Assembly (NCBI GenBank): GCA_035995205.1 | Contig: DASYKS010000104.1 | Span: forward strand, 35,057-99,056 | DNA length: 64,000 nt | From: DASYKS01 sp035995205 | GTDB taxonomy: Bacteria; Acidobacteriota; Thermoanaerobaculia; Multivoradales; UBA5704 | Direction: 5' to 3' | Part shown: positions 26,260 through 36,577 of the stretch, one piece after another | Layout of the letters: every line of letters starts with the position of its first letter | How positions within the stretch are numbered: the stretch's first letter is position 1 | Translations under genes and position numbers: made by a program | Notes under the pieces: model-generated | What the model was told of the DNA's origin: nothing | Database searches by the model: none | What the model saw: the letters and a program-made list of their open reading frames with translations, nothing else

Positions 26260-27543
26260 ATGCGCCTCTCTCGATCGACTGTCCGACTCGCCCTCCCCGC
26301 CCTCCTCCTGCTCGCTTTCTCGGCTTGCAACTCGGCGCCTTCCCCCGTCGGCCAATGGCGCGGCGTGCTCACCTCGCCCGGCGGCGAGCTGCCGTTCGGC
26401 TTGCGAGTCGATTCGGGTCCCCAGGGTCTCCGGGCGGTGATCCAGAACGGTTCGGAAGACGCTCCGGTTTCCGCTGTCGAGCTGAAAGGAAACGATCTGA
26501 TGCTCCGCTTTGACGGCTACGACTCGCGAATCGTCGCCACGATCGAGGGCGACAATCTGACGGGGAAATGGGAGAAGCGGGGCAAGACGGCGTATGCGGC
26601 CATGCCGCTTTCGGCCCACCGGGCCGGAGCCGAGGCCGCATCGCGATTTCGACCCGCTTCCGAGCTTGGCCTCGCAGCGGGAGCCGCGGAAGCCGTGCCG
26701 AGCGTCTCCGGCAACTGGGCGGTCGCTTTCGTCGACGAGGAAGAAACCTCGCCGGCCGAAGCCGAGCTGCGCCAAGAGGGCACACGAGTCACAGGGACGT
26801 TCCGGACGCCCACGGGCGATCATCGCTTTCTCGAAGGAAGCTACGAGAGCGGAGTCCTGCGTCTTTCAGCGTTCGACGGCGCCCACGCCTTCCTCTACCA
26901 GGCGCACGCCGAACCGGGCGGCACGCTACGCGGAGATTTCTGGTCGCGCGATAGCTACCACGCGACCTGGACCGCGCGGCGGGCCGCCGAGCGCGAAGCC
27001 GTTCTACCGGATGCTTGGAAGGAAGTCGGCCTGACCAACCCCGAGGGGAAATTTCGCTTCCGTTTCCCCGATCTCGCGGGCCAACCCGTGACGCTCGACG
27101 ATCCAAGGTTCGCCGGCAAGGTCGTGATCGTCAACCTGTTCGGTTCCTGGTGTCCGAACTGCAACGACGAGGGGCCGTACTTAGCCTCCCTCCACAAGCG
27201 CTATCGAGATCATGGCCTGGAGATCGTCGGCCTGGCTTTCGAGGTCACAGGAGACGCTACCCGCGACCGCGAATTCGTCCGCCGCTTCGGCGAGCGCTAC
27301 GGCATCTCGTATTCCCTACTGCTCGCGGGAACGAACGACAAGGAAAAAGCCGGCGCGGCGCTCCCCGACCTCACCCGCGTCGCATCCTTCCCCACCACCG
27401 TCTTTCTCGGCCGCGACGGCAAGGTGCGGAAGATCCATTCCGGCTTCGACGGCCCCGGCACCGGCGAGCACTTCGCGGAGCTCAAGAAGGAGTTCGAAGG
27501 ACTGATCGAAAGCCTGCTCGCCGAGCCGGCACCTGCCGGGTAG
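26260..27543 (+). CDS. TlpA-like thioredoxin-fold lipoprotein
   Basis: The 427 residues carry a lipoprotein signal (LLLLAFSACN). A beta-rich N-terminal region (~25-250) has two similar lipocalin-like stretches (VGQWRGVL ... and VSGNWAVAF ...). A C-terminal AhpC/TlpA thioredoxin domain (~265-420) has the redox motif SWCPNCNDEGP (~297) and cis-Pro SFPTTVFL. It is an envelope thiol-disulfide oxidoreductase of the ResA/TlpA type. The first gene downstream encodes a small secreted protein with nine mature cysteines, a possible substrate (inference). A TAGAAT -10-like box lies 6 bases upstream of the ATG. Confidence 0.87.
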   Translation: MRLSRSTVRLALPALLLLAFSACNSAPSPVGQWRGVLTSPGGELPFGLRVDSGPQGLRAVIQNGSEDAPVSAVELKGNDLMLRFDGYDSRIVATIEGDNLTGKWEKRGKTAYAAMPLSAHRAGAEAASRFRPASELGLAAGAAEAVPSVSGNWAVAFVDEEETSPAEAELRQEGTRVTGTFRTPTGDHRFLEGSYESGVLRLSAFDGAHAFLYQAHAEPGGTLRGDFWSRDSYHATWTARRAAEREAVLPDAWKEVGLTNPEGKFRFRFPDLAGQPVTLDDPRFAGKVVIVNLFGSWCPNCNDEGPYLASLHKRYRDHGLEIVGLAFEVTGDATRDREFVRRFGERYGISYSLLLAGTNDKEKAGAALPDLTRVASFPTTVFLGRDGKVRKIHSGFDGPGTGEHFAELKKEFEGLIESLLAEPAPAG

Positions 27544-27615
27544 GGCAGCAACCGAACGGACTCGGCGCGGATCGCATCCGCAAAAGCACTGTTCTGGGTA
27601 GAAAGGGGAACACCC

Positions 27616-27927
27616 ATGATCCGCAAGAACTTCGTTGTCGCCCTGTTCGCCATCGCCGCCCTGGCCTGCCTCGCACTGCCCTCGTTCGCGGAGACTCCGC
27701 CGCTCGAGATCAAGACCTGCTCCGCGTCGGCCCTTTCAGACACCGCGATTCCTCCGGCACCCCATTTTCTCACCGGCCAAACGTGCAGCAGTATCTGCAG
27801 CGTCCCGGACTGTCTCGGAGCGATCGAAGGGACCCCATGTACAAAACCCTTTTCCGGAGCGCCCGGTATCTGCACGATCACGGGCAGGGTCTGCAGTCCG
27901 GGCAACAAACAGTGCGGGTGCTGGTAG
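27616..27927 (+). CDS. Small secreted Cys-rich protein
   Basis: This 103-residue protein has a clear Sec signal peptide (KNFVVALFAIAALACLALPSFAE, cleavage near 25-26). The mature part of ~77 residues contains nine cysteines (KTC, QTCSSIC, PDC, TPC, GIC, RVC, QCGCW). A good AAGGGG ribosome site precedes the ATG. There is no TM or known domain. The Cys-Gly-Pro-rich composition suggests a disulfide-knotted secreted peptide. It sits 72 bases after the TlpA-like oxidoreductase, which may help fold it. An odd number of cysteines leaves one free or linked to a partner. Confidence 0.7.
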   Translation: MIRKNFVVALFAIAALACLALPSFAETPPLEIKTCSASALSDTAIPPAPHFLTGQTCSSICSVPDCLGAIEGTPCTKPFSGAPGICTITGRVCSPGNKQCGCW

Positions 27928-27942
27928 GGTCGCTCAGATCCC

Positions 27943-28326
27943 CTACCGCTTCACCAACGCCCCCCGCTCTACCTTCACCAAAGCGTGCTGGCGGTCCACT
28001 CCGGCTCTTCGGTCGGAGATCTCCTGGCGGACGAACTCCATGACTTTGTCGAGCTCGCCTTGGACTTCGTCGAGGCGCTCTTGGAGGTTGAGGATCACTT
28101 CGACTCCCGCGAGGTTGACTCCCATGTCGCGGGTGAGGGCGAGGATCATCTTCAGGCGGCGGATTGCGACTTCGTCATAGAGCCGGGTGTTGCCGGCGCT
28201 GCGGACCGGCTTGATCAGCCCTTCCCGTTCGTACAGCCGGAGGGTCTGGGGGTGGATTCCGAAGCGCTCGGAGACCACGCTGATCATGACGAACGGGGTT
28301 TCGTCCGACTTGCGTCGACGCGCCAC
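27943..28326 (-). CDS. hspR: MerR-family heat-shock repressor HspR
   Basis: This 127-residue MerR-type regulator begins at GTG one base after the hsp20 stop. The winged HTH contains ERFGIHPQTLRLYEREGLIKPVRS, then GNTRLYDE and the coiled coil EVILNLQERLDEVQGELDKV, all typical of HspR. HspR binds HAIR inverted repeats and represses dnaK operons, with DnaK as corepressor. It is the last gene of the dnaK-hsp20-hspR unit, consistent with autoregulation. A canonical HAIR (CTTGAGT-N7-ACTCAAG) was not found upstream of dnaK by eye. Confidence 0.88.
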   Translation of the reverse strand: MARRRKSDETPFVMISVVSERFGIHPQTLRLYEREGLIKPVRSAGNTRLYDEVAIRRLKMILALTRDMGVNLAGVEVILNLQERLDEVQGELDKVMEFVRQEISDRRAGVDRQHALVKVERGALVKR

Positions 28327-28327
28327 G

Positions 28328-28774
28328 TCAGGCCTCCTGGCGGGGGATGATTTTCACGCCTTCGGGGCGGCGCTTGGGCACCGAGACGCGGAGCACGCCG
28401 CGCTCGAACTGCGCGGCGACGGCGTCGACGTCGATCGGATCGGCCAGCTCGAAGACCCGGCGGAAGCGCCCGTAGCTGCGTTCCATGCGCAGGAAGCTCC
28501 GATGCTCTTCGGCCGGCTGGCGGCGACCGGAAATCTCCAGCCGCCGCTCTTCCGCCTGTAGATCGATATCTTCACGCCGAACCCCGGGAAGCTCGGCGTG
28601 GACCAGATAGCCGTCCTCGGTTTCGAGAACGTCGACCGCGGGCGACCAACAGCCCGGAGGAGAAAGCTCGCGGCCGTCCTCCAACTCGGTCGACAGGAGA
28701 GCCTGCTCGAAGAGCGCGTTGATGCGCTGCTGAATACGGGCCAGCTCATCGAGGTAGTTCTTACGCGGTGACAT
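28328..28774 (-). CDS. Hsp20/alpha-crystallin small heat-shock protein
   Basis: This 148-residue Hsp20 chaperone has an alpha-crystallin domain (~45-135) beginning near WSPAVDVLETEDGYLVHAELPG. It includes LEISGRRQP and the closing GVLRVSVPKR motif. It holds unfolding proteins for DnaK. It lies 46 bases after dnaK in the same operon. The C-terminal IxI-like motif (VKIIPRQEA) is short. Confidence 0.9.
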   Translation of the reverse strand: MSPRKNYLDELARIQQRINALFEQALLSTELEDGRELSPPGCWSPAVDVLETEDGYLVHAELPGVRREDIDLQAEERRLEISGRRQPAEEHRSFLRMERSYGRFRRVFELADPIDVDAVAAQFERGVLRVSVPKRRPEGVKIIPRQEA

Positions 28775-28820
28775 CGCGGCGCTCCCTTCCGGGTTTCCCT
28801 GTCGACTCTTCGCTCCAAGC

Positions 28821-30713
<1,893 letters not shown>

Positions 30714-30782
30714 GCACTCCTCCTGGATTCGCGAGATCGCCGCGGGATCGTCCGGTCCCGCCGGGCTTCCCATCGACTACGA

Positions 30783-30811
30783 AGGGTAAAACCTCAGTCG
30801 AGCGATGTCAA
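30783..30811 (-). promoter_or_regulatory. Sigma70-like promoter of the dnaK operon
   Basis: On the minus strand TTGACA (30811-30806) and TACCCT (30788-30783) are separated by 17 bases. The transcript would have a leader of about 65-70 bases before the dnaK ATG. Confidence 0.6.
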
Positions 30812-30820
30812 TTCCCGTTT

Positions 30821-30856
30821 CGCAAAGATCTACAGCGAAACGCTCATATCTTTGCG
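30821..30856. promoter_or_regulatory. Nested inverted repeat upstream of the dnaK promoter
   Basis: CGCAAAGAT at 30821-30829 is perfectly repeated inverted at 30848-30856 (ATCTTTGCG). Inside is a second small palindrome, AGCG-AAA-CGCT. It lies 10 bases upstream of the -35. It does not match CIRCE or the HAIR consensus, so it may be a different operator or the terminator stem of the upstream PATAN gene. Confidence 0.5.
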
Positions 30857-30901
30857 CTGAGACCGAGGGCTGGCAGGAGATGCAGCCGGGCGAAGAGGTA
30901 T

Positions 30902-32107
30902 TTAGTCGAGCAGGACTAGCGGCGCGGCCTGGGTTCCGGGGCGAAGCGAGAGGAATTCCGGATCGAGGAGGAAATTGCCCGAGATGCTGCGGCTCGTTGC
31001 GTCCTCGGCGCCCGCCCGCCCTTCGGCGTGAAGCTCGTAGGTCGTTTCCCGCGGAATCAGCAGAAGCGGCCGCCCTTCGACGTCGAACAGGTCGTGGGGA
31101 CCCAACAGATCCCGATCGCGCAACTCGCTCAAGTGCTCGGGGAAGCGCCCCTCCAGCAGAAAGAACGTCTGGGCCGCCCGGTCGATCTTCAAGAATTGGG
31201 CGGATCGCTGGGTCTCCTCTAACGCCTGGAGCGAGGCGGACTGCCAGGAGAACGGGAACACCGCCTGATCGGGGCGGTAGATCAACAAGGCCAGAAGGCC
31301 GCAACCGGCGAGCGCGCCGAGCACCCGGCCGACGTGTCGAATCGGCCGCGGCACCGGCGCGGGCTCCAGGGTCATCTGACGGAGGCCGGTTCCGGTGACG
31401 CCCGGTTTGGCAGGGCCGGGTGGTTCCAGACCGGGAAACGGTAAAACAATCGCCGGCAGCGCCTCGGACAACCGCTCGGACGACCGTGCGGCGGCGCTCG
31501 CGGCGGGCGAGACGGAGGCGGGCGATCCGGGGAAGCCCAGCAACGCCCCGGCGCTCGGTCGAGCCGCATCGGAGGTGGGTGCGTTCGCCTCGACCGCTAT
31601 CGGGGCACGCCGGACCGGCGGAGCGGGCGCGGAAGGCTTTGCGCCGCCAGCATGGAGAAGAAGCTCGTCAACCCGGATCGGGACGAAGCCCTCCTCGTAC
31701 GCCACCTCCTCGCCCGAGTAGAACTTGAAATCCCCCTCCCGCCAATCGAGCAGCTTTTCCAGCAACTGGCGGGTATGGATCCGTAGCGCCTCAAGCAGGC
31801 GGGTCCGAGAGACGAATCGGCTCTCGACCAGAAAATCGACCAACCGCTGGCCGGTGGCGGCCTGCTCGGCCGAAGCCCGGGCAAACTCGGCGCCCGAGAG
31901 CACGCCGGTCTCTACCAACACCTGTTTCAAGCCTTCTTCGACCGCCTGGTTGAGCGAATCCGCCGCCACGATCTTGCCGTGCAGGAACGAGATCGCCACG
32001 ATGTCCTCGTTGCCTTGGACGGTGAGAATCCCGGTCTTCTGCTGCTGCGCGACCAGCTGCAGGATCTCCGGCAGCTGGAACAGATCGAGGTTGCCTTCGA
32101 CGCTCAT
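30902..32107 (-). CDS. PATAN (DUF4388) domain membrane-anchored protein
   Basis: This 401-residue protein starts MSVEGNLDLFQLPEILQLVA, the opening of a DUF4388/PATAN domain (~1-160) that ends near VAYEEGFVPIRVDELLL. A Pro/Ala-rich linker (~165-270) leads to one TM helix (VGRVLGALAGCGLLALLIY). A C-terminal ~130-residue domain is unrecognised. PATAN domains act as protein-interaction modules in regulators of surface motility and phototaxis. The ATG overlaps the TPR gene's stop (TGATG), so the two are translationally coupled. Confidence 0.82.
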   Translation of the reverse strand: MSVEGNLDLFQLPEILQLVAQQQKTGILTVQGNEDIVAISFLHGKIVAADSLNQAVEEGLKQVLVETGVLSGAEFARASAEQAATGQRLVDFLVESRFVSRTRLLEALRIHTRQLLEKLLDWREGDFKFYSGEEVAYEEGFVPIRVDELLLHAGGAKPSAPAPPVRRAPIAVEANAPTSDAARPSAGALLGFPGSPASVSPAASAAARSSERLSEALPAIVLPFPGLEPPGPAKPGVTGTGLRQMTLEPAPVPRPIRHVGRVLGALAGCGLLALLIYRPDQAVFPFSWQSASLQALEETQRSAQFLKIDRAAQTFFLLEGRFPEHLSELRDRDLLGPHDLFDVEGRPLLLIPRETTYELHAEGRAGAEDATSRSISGNFLLDPEFLSLRPGTQAAPLVLLD

Positions 32108-33882
32108 CAGATCTCGTTCGCCAGATCGAAGCGATAGCGCGCGATGAAATAGGTGACGAGACCGACGAGCGCGACCGACCCGGCCACCCCTTGGCCGGGG
32201 CCGAACCCGGACGGGAGCCGGAAACCCAACCGCGGCAGGAACGGGATCGAGGCGAGCGCCAACGCCACCAGCACCGCGCAGAAGCCGCGGAACCCGTCGC
32301 CGACCTCCGCCGAGGGCAAGCCGGGAAGAAGGACCCGGAGCCAACACTGCCACGGCCGCGAGCCGAGCTTCAGGTCGAGCGGCACCGCACTGTACCCTTG
32401 CCGGTTGCGCCGCAGAACGTCGAGCCCGAGCGCGGCGAGCAGCAGTCCGAGCGCGAGACCCGCGGTGCCGTAGCGCCGGAGAAGATCCCCCGAGCGATGT
32501 CCGGGAACGGGACCGGCGATCCGCACTTCGAGCTGGCTTCGGATCTCGGGAATCCTCTCGAAGCCGCCGTCAACCGAGACCACCCGCTCCGAGCGCTGGA
32601 CCCAGCCTTCGACCAGCGAGCGATCGCGCACCCGCGCCTGCGCGTCGGCGCGCTCGGCCTCTTCGAACCGGTACGAACCGCGATAGGCCCAAGACAGGTT
32701 GTATTGCGCCTCGGCGCTGGTCGGGTCGATCTCCCCGGCACGCTTGAATTGTTCGATCGCCTGGGCGTATTCGTGGCGCACCAGATAGTAGGCGCCGACG
32801 TCGACCAGAGCCGCCGAGTTGCCCGGTTCTTTCTGAATCACCTCCTGGTACAGCTCTCGCGCGCGCTCCCACTGTCCCAGATGGCGATGGATGTCCGCCG
32901 CCAGTTGGCGGACCGCGAAGCTGTCCGGAACCAGGGTCCGGAGCGTGCCGAGATCGTTGAACAGATCGCCTGAAAGCTCCCGGCGCTCCAGGCTGTCGAG
33001 CGCAAGCGCGGGGGGCGAGAGCGCGATCGCGAGCCGTTGCCGTTGCTCCGCGAGCAGCGGCGGCGCCGCCGCCAACAGCAGCCAGGCGCCGGCCAGCACG
33101 GTGCGCTCGCTCGCCGAGGCATACCCCCAGAGCAACACCGACCACCAGAGCAACAACCAGATGAAGCCCGACGGCAGCACCAGCGGCCAGACCAGGACCG
33201 CGACCGCGAACGGCACGGTGAACCGGCTCCCGCGGCCGGAACCGGAGAAGATGCGCCCGATGTCGGCGAGCAGCGCCCCGCCTTTGGCCGTCATCTGGAT
33301 CACCAGGAACAGCCCGGCCGTGGCGAGCAACAGCCAGAGCGACCAGAGCAGGGCGCCTTCGAGCAGCAACCGGCGCTCGAACGGCCAGGTCAAAGTACGC
33401 CCGATCCCCACCACCAGCTTGGCCGCAGCGGTCGCATAACTTCCTTCGATGCGCGCCACGGTGGCGCTCGCAAACGAGATCTCCGGCCGCCCGGGATCGA
33501 GCCGCTCGGCGGCGGCAAGGGCTTGTCGCGATAGGGCGAAGTCGCCGCGGCGCGCGCCATCGACCGCGCGGAACAGGGCGCCGCGGGCAAGATCAGGAAA
33601 GCGCTCGAAGCCGAGAGTGCGCGCGGTTTCGAGCAGCTCCGTCACCCGCTCTCCGGAGTGCTCCGGGTCGGATTGAACCAGCCACTGCACGGCCTGATCC
33701 TGGAGTTGGTGGAGCGTGCGCGACACCGAGTCGCCAAGCTCGAAACCAGAGCCTTGGGCCGCGGCCGATGCCGGGCGCGCCCCGAACAGGCCGAGGCTCA
33801 CCGTCGCCAGGCTCGCCCATGTCGCCGTCAGGGCAAACCTGAGCGCGCGGCGGGCTCCGCTCTCAGCCCCGCTTCTGGACAT
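32107..33882 (-). CDS. TPR-containing multi-pass membrane protein
   Basis: This 591-residue protein has an N-terminal hydrophobic signal/anchor (ATWASLATVSLGLFGARPASA) and helical repeats (~45-160). Two to five TM helices (~180-290) come next, then TPR repeats (~330-430; ELYQEVIQKEPGNSAALVDVGAYYLV and AIEQFKRAGEIDPTSAEAQYNLS). The C-terminal TM region covers ~480-585. No enzymatic motif is seen. It overlaps the DUF1844 gene by 20 bases and is coupled to the PATAN gene. It probably scaffolds an envelope complex. Confidence 0.8.
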   Translation of the reverse strand: MSRSGAESGARRALRFALTATWASLATVSLGLFGARPASAAAQGSGFELGDSVSRTLHQLQDQAVQWLVQSDPEHSGERVTELLETARTLGFERFPDLARGALFRAVDGARRGDFALSRQALAAAERLDPGRPEISFASATVARIEGSYATAAAKLVVGIGRTLTWPFERRLLLEGALLWSLWLLLATAGLFLVIQMTAKGGALLADIGRIFSGSGRGSRFTVPFAVAVLVWPLVLPSGFIWLLLWWSVLLWGYASASERTVLAGAWLLLAAAPPLLAEQRQRLAIALSPPALALDSLERRELSGDLFNDLGTLRTLVPDSFAVRQLAADIHRHLGQWERARELYQEVIQKEPGNSAALVDVGAYYLVRHEYAQAIEQFKRAGEIDPTSAEAQYNLSWAYRGSYRFEEAERADAQARVRDRSLVEGWVQRSERVVSVDGGFERIPEIRSQLEVRIAGPVPGHRSGDLLRRYGTAGLALGLLLAALGLDVLRRNRQGYSAVPLDLKLGSRPWQCWLRVLLPGLPSAEVGDGFRGFCAVLVALALASIPFLPRLGFRLPSGFGPGQGVAGSVALVGLVTYFIARYRFDLANEI

Positions 33883-34342
33883 AGCGCACTCGCGAGCGAT
33901 AGAGCAGGTCTTCGAGGAAGCCCGCCTCCTGGACGCTCAGGTGCCCCGCCGTCTTCTGGCGCAGGACGTCGAGCAGGTCGATGTGCAGGCGCGCCATCTC
34001 CAGGTTTTCGGCCGACTCGCCGGTAGGCAGCTCAAGGTCGCCGAGATAGATCGCGATCGGCTCGGCGAGCAGGCTCACCAGGTCGTAAAAGGTCGGCCGG
34101 CCGAGGCCCGGAGGGGTGCCCGGCAGATCCAGCCGGGCTCTGGAATCGTCGGGATATCCCGGCGGCAGCGGGGACTCGAAGGCCGTTTCGACCTCGGGAG
34201 GCGCGGCAGCCGCAGGTTGGGGGGGGGCTTCCGCCTCCAGTTCGGGCGCCGCGGGCTCGGCAAGGAAGCTGTACTCCTCCTTGAGCTGGCCGTCCGCCGT
34301 GAACATCCGTTTGTCGGTGACTTTGATTTTCTCGTCGCTCAC
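33863..34342 (-). CDS. DUF1844 domain protein
   Basis: This 159-residue protein has an N-terminal part SDEKIKVTDKRMFTADGQLKEEY, then an Ala/Pro/Glu-rich linker. The DUF1844 core (~90-150) contains FYDLVSLLAEPIAIYLGD and LEMARLHIDLLDVLRQKTAGHLS. The family is common in Acidobacteria and Planctomycetes and its function is unknown. GTG at 34342 is the probable start. It heads the DUF1844-TPR-PATAN operon and is divergent from mazG. Confidence 0.85.
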   Translation of the reverse strand: MSDEKIKVTDKRMFTADGQLKEEYSFLAEPAAPELEAEAPPQPAAAAPPEVETAFESPLPPGYPDDSRARLDLPGTPPGLGRPTFYDLVSLLAEPIAIYLGDLELPTGESAENLEMARLHIDLLDVLRQKTAGHLSVQEAGFLEDLLYRSRVRYVQKRG

Positions 34343-34493
34343 GGTGTGACCCAATCTTCGGCAGCTATCGATGCCGTGGAAGCCGGCAGGAAACGAACGG
34401 ACATTGACAAAAAGCGTAGCAAGCGCAAATCTCCCCCGGCAAGTCGTCATGCATCATAGTCCCGACCCGCAGTATCCTGAGCCATCCCGCGCC

Positions 34494-35285
34494 ATGCCCG
34501 CCCCCGATCTCCAGAAACTTCTCGATCTCGTGGCTCGGCTGCGAGCGCCGGACGGCTGTCCGTGGGATCGCGAGCAGTCGCTCGGCGACGTTCGCGCCTA
34601 TCTGCTGGAAGAGGCCCACGAGACCGCGGGGGCGATCGATTCCGGCGATTGGAACGAGATCGCCGCCGAGCTCGGCGACCTGCTATTCCAGGTCGCCTTC
34701 ATCGGCCGGCTCGCCGAAGAGGCGGGAGCGTTCGATCTCGACCAAGCGATCGAAGCGGTCCACGCCAAGATGGTCGCCCGGCATCCTCACGTGTTCGGAA
34801 CGGAAGACGACCGCAACAGCCTCGCGGACGCTCAGGCCGTGCGAGAGGCATGGGAGCGGCGCAAAGTGAAGAAAGACCCGGGGCGCTCGGTGCTCGCCGG
34901 GGTCTCCGCCTCGCTACCCGCCCTGCTCTCCTCCTACCGATTGACCCAAAAAGCCGCGGGCGTCGGCTTCGACTGGCCGGACGCAGCCTCTGTTCTGGAC
35001 AAAGTCGACGAAGAGCTCGCCGAGCTGCGTGGAGCCCTCGCCGGAGGCGCCTTGAACCGCCAAGCGGTGAGCGAAGAGCTGGGCGACCTCCTGTTCACCC
35101 TCGCCAATTTCGGGCGCAAGCTCGATCTCGATCCGGAAGCCGCGCTCGCTCAGGCCAACCTGAAGTTCCGCCGCCGCTTTGAATCGATCGAGCAGGGCCT
35201 TGCCGCGAGCGGCAAAAATCCGGCCGACGCTACCCTCGACGAGATGGATGCGCTCTGGGACGAGGCGAAGCGGTCGGGGCTGTAG
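34494..35285 (+). CDS. mazG: Nucleoside triphosphate pyrophosphohydrolase MazG
   Basis: This 263-residue MazG has both MazG repeats. The N-terminal one has CPWDREQSL, then EEAHETAGAIDSGDWNEIAAE and ELGDLLFQ (EExxE/ExxD metal ligands). The C-terminal one has KAAGVGFDWPDAASVLDKV, DEELAELRGAL and EELGDLLFTL. It hydrolyses NTPs to NMP and PPi, limiting aberrant nucleotides and modulating stringent response. An in-frame ATG at 34449 would add 15 residues; 34494 fits family length better. Confidence 0.92.
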   Translation: MPAPDLQKLLDLVARLRAPDGCPWDREQSLGDVRAYLLEEAHETAGAIDSGDWNEIAAELGDLLFQVAFIGRLAEEAGAFDLDQAIEAVHAKMVARHPHVFGTEDDRNSLADAQAVREAWERRKVKKDPGRSVLAGVSASLPALLSSYRLTQKAAGVGFDWPDAASVLDKVDEELAELRGALAGGALNRQAVSEELGDLLFTLANFGRKLDLDPEAALAQANLKFRRRFESIEQGLAASGKNPADATLDEMDALWDEAKRSGL

Positions 35286-35286
35286 C

Positions 35287-35931
35287 TCACTCCAGCACAG
35301 TAATTCCGGCTGCTTCGGCCGCTTTCTGCACGCGCCGATAGCCCCGGCCAAGGTAGAGCGGTAAGGGCGATTCGATCAGCTCGAGATCGCTTCGGTCGAT
35401 CCGGTCGCCGAACAGAACTACCGCTCGCGACGTGTCGTGCTGGCGCGAGATCCAGACCAAGCCGTCAAATCGCTCGGCGCAAGAGTGCAGTGCCGCAGCC
35501 CATCGAGCGGTCGCCGGGTAGGCCGGGGCTTCGGCTTCGATCAAGTCGGTGCGCCGGAGCCCGAGCCGACTGAGGCCAAAACCATGAAGTTGAGCGAAAT
35601 GGAGCGGACGTCGCGCCGAGATCACCGAAATCAGGAGGGGCCGAAGGACCGAGCGTTCGACCACGCGGAACGCATCGCGAACCGGGATGTCGTGAAAAAG
35701 AGTCTCGGACAGCGCCCCTTCGAAGTCCGATGCACCGTAAATCGTCGATACGATCCGTCCTCTTTCGTCAGGGAACGGATGGAATCGCCCGAGACCGAAG
35801 CCTGGGTTGAACTCCGTGGCTCCGAACCGTCCGTCGTGGCAACGAATGATGGGTTTACCGGCGGTCCAAACTTCGGTGATCGGATCCAGCGCTTCTGGGG
35901 GCGAGGGAAGGCTCCCTCCCGAGAAAATCAG
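35287..35931 (-). CDS. RES-domain toxin (NAD+-targeting), probable CTG start
   Basis: The 214-residue reading frame covers a full RES domain. It includes EFNPGFGLGRFHPFPDERG, then IVSTIYGASDFEGALSETLF, and the later WISRQHD. RES proteins degrade NAD+ by phosphorolysis or hydrolysis and are neutralised by Xre/MbcA antitoxins. No ATG, GTG or TTG occurs between the upstream in-frame stop and a GTG at 35664, which lies inside the domain. The best start is a CTG at 35931 whose last two bases begin the antitoxin's TGA (CTGA overlap), giving MIFSGGSLPSPPEAL. Initiation at GTG 35664 would lose half the domain and should be inactive. Confidence 0.75.
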   Translation of the reverse strand: MIFSGGSLPSPPEALDPITEVWTAGKPIIRCHDGRFGATEFNPGFGLGRFHPFPDERGRIVSTIYGASDFEGALSETLFHDIPVRDAFRVVERSVLRPLLISVISARRPLHFAQLHGFGLSRLGLRRTDLIEAEAPAYPATARWAAALHSCAERFDGLVWISRQHDTSRAVVLFGDRIDRSDLELIESPLPLYLGRGYRRVQKAAEAAGITVLE

Positions 35932-36533
35932 AAGATGATCCCCGCCGCCGCGTGTCGAGCCGCGCGCACTACAGCCTCCGAATCAGTCCCCAGAAGATCG
36001 ACAGGCCGACGGCCGTCGAGCCACCCATTGGCAGCGATGAACCAGAGCGCAAGCTCCCAAGGCGACCAGGCGGAAAGCGCGGCCACGACCTCGCGAACCT
36101 TTTCGCGCGGCTGCCCGTGCTCGTCGAACTGAAGTCCAGGGAAGATCTCCGCCCCTTGGTGGGGCACGGAGAAGATCCGTCCTTCCTGCTTCCAGCGATT
36201 GGCCAGCGCCGCCCGATTCTTGGCGCGCGATCCCGCGTGCTCGGCCACCTCGCCGCTGGTCAGGCCACCGAACTCTCGCAGCAGCTGATTTCGGGCTTCG
36301 GCGTTGCGCCGGGCTTGGAGAACGGCGGTAGGGCTCGGCACCTCTTCGCGCGGAAGCATCGCCTCGATCAAAGAAGCGGCGCTCCAACGGCTCACGATCT
36401 CGGCTCGCAGCAGGGAACGGACGAAGGCCATGACATCGGCCTCGGGCCAGGGGCTCACGCCATAAGCCAAGGCCGCCGATTCGGCGATCTCGCTGGGAGG
36501 AGGGGTTCCCACGGGATAGGGTCGATCTCTCAT
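35928..36533 (-). CDS. Xre/MbcA/ParS-type antitoxin
   Basis: This 201-residue protein ends with the MbcA/ParS toxin-binding domain (WELALWFIAANGWLDGRRPVDLL ... EAVVRAARHAA). An HTH-like segment precedes it (LLREFGGLTSGEVAEHAG) with AALANRWKQEGRIFSVPHQG and FPGLQFDEHGQPR. Such antitoxins bind RES toxins and autorepress the operon. It precedes and overlaps the RES gene by 4 bases, the normal antitoxin-first order. The ATG at 36533 was chosen to begin just before RPYPVGTPPPSEI. Confidence 0.85.
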   Translation of the reverse strand: MRDRPYPVGTPPPSEIAESAALAYGVSPWPEADVMAFVRSLLRAEIVSRWSAASLIEAMLPREEVPSPTAVLQARRNAEARNQLLREFGGLTSGEVAEHAGSRAKNRAALANRWKQEGRIFSVPHQGAEIFPGLQFDEHGQPREKVREVVAALSAWSPWELALWFIAANGWLDGRRPVDLLGTDSEAVVRAARHAAAGIIF

Positions 36534-36577
36534 GCTTGAATGATAACCATGATCAACTCGGCCTGCAAGTTGTTCGA

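Noticed and set aside
35287..35664. 125-codon frame from GTG 35664 as a complete gene
   Set aside because: It is only the second half of the RES domain; the conserved first half is encoded upstream in the same frame to 35931.
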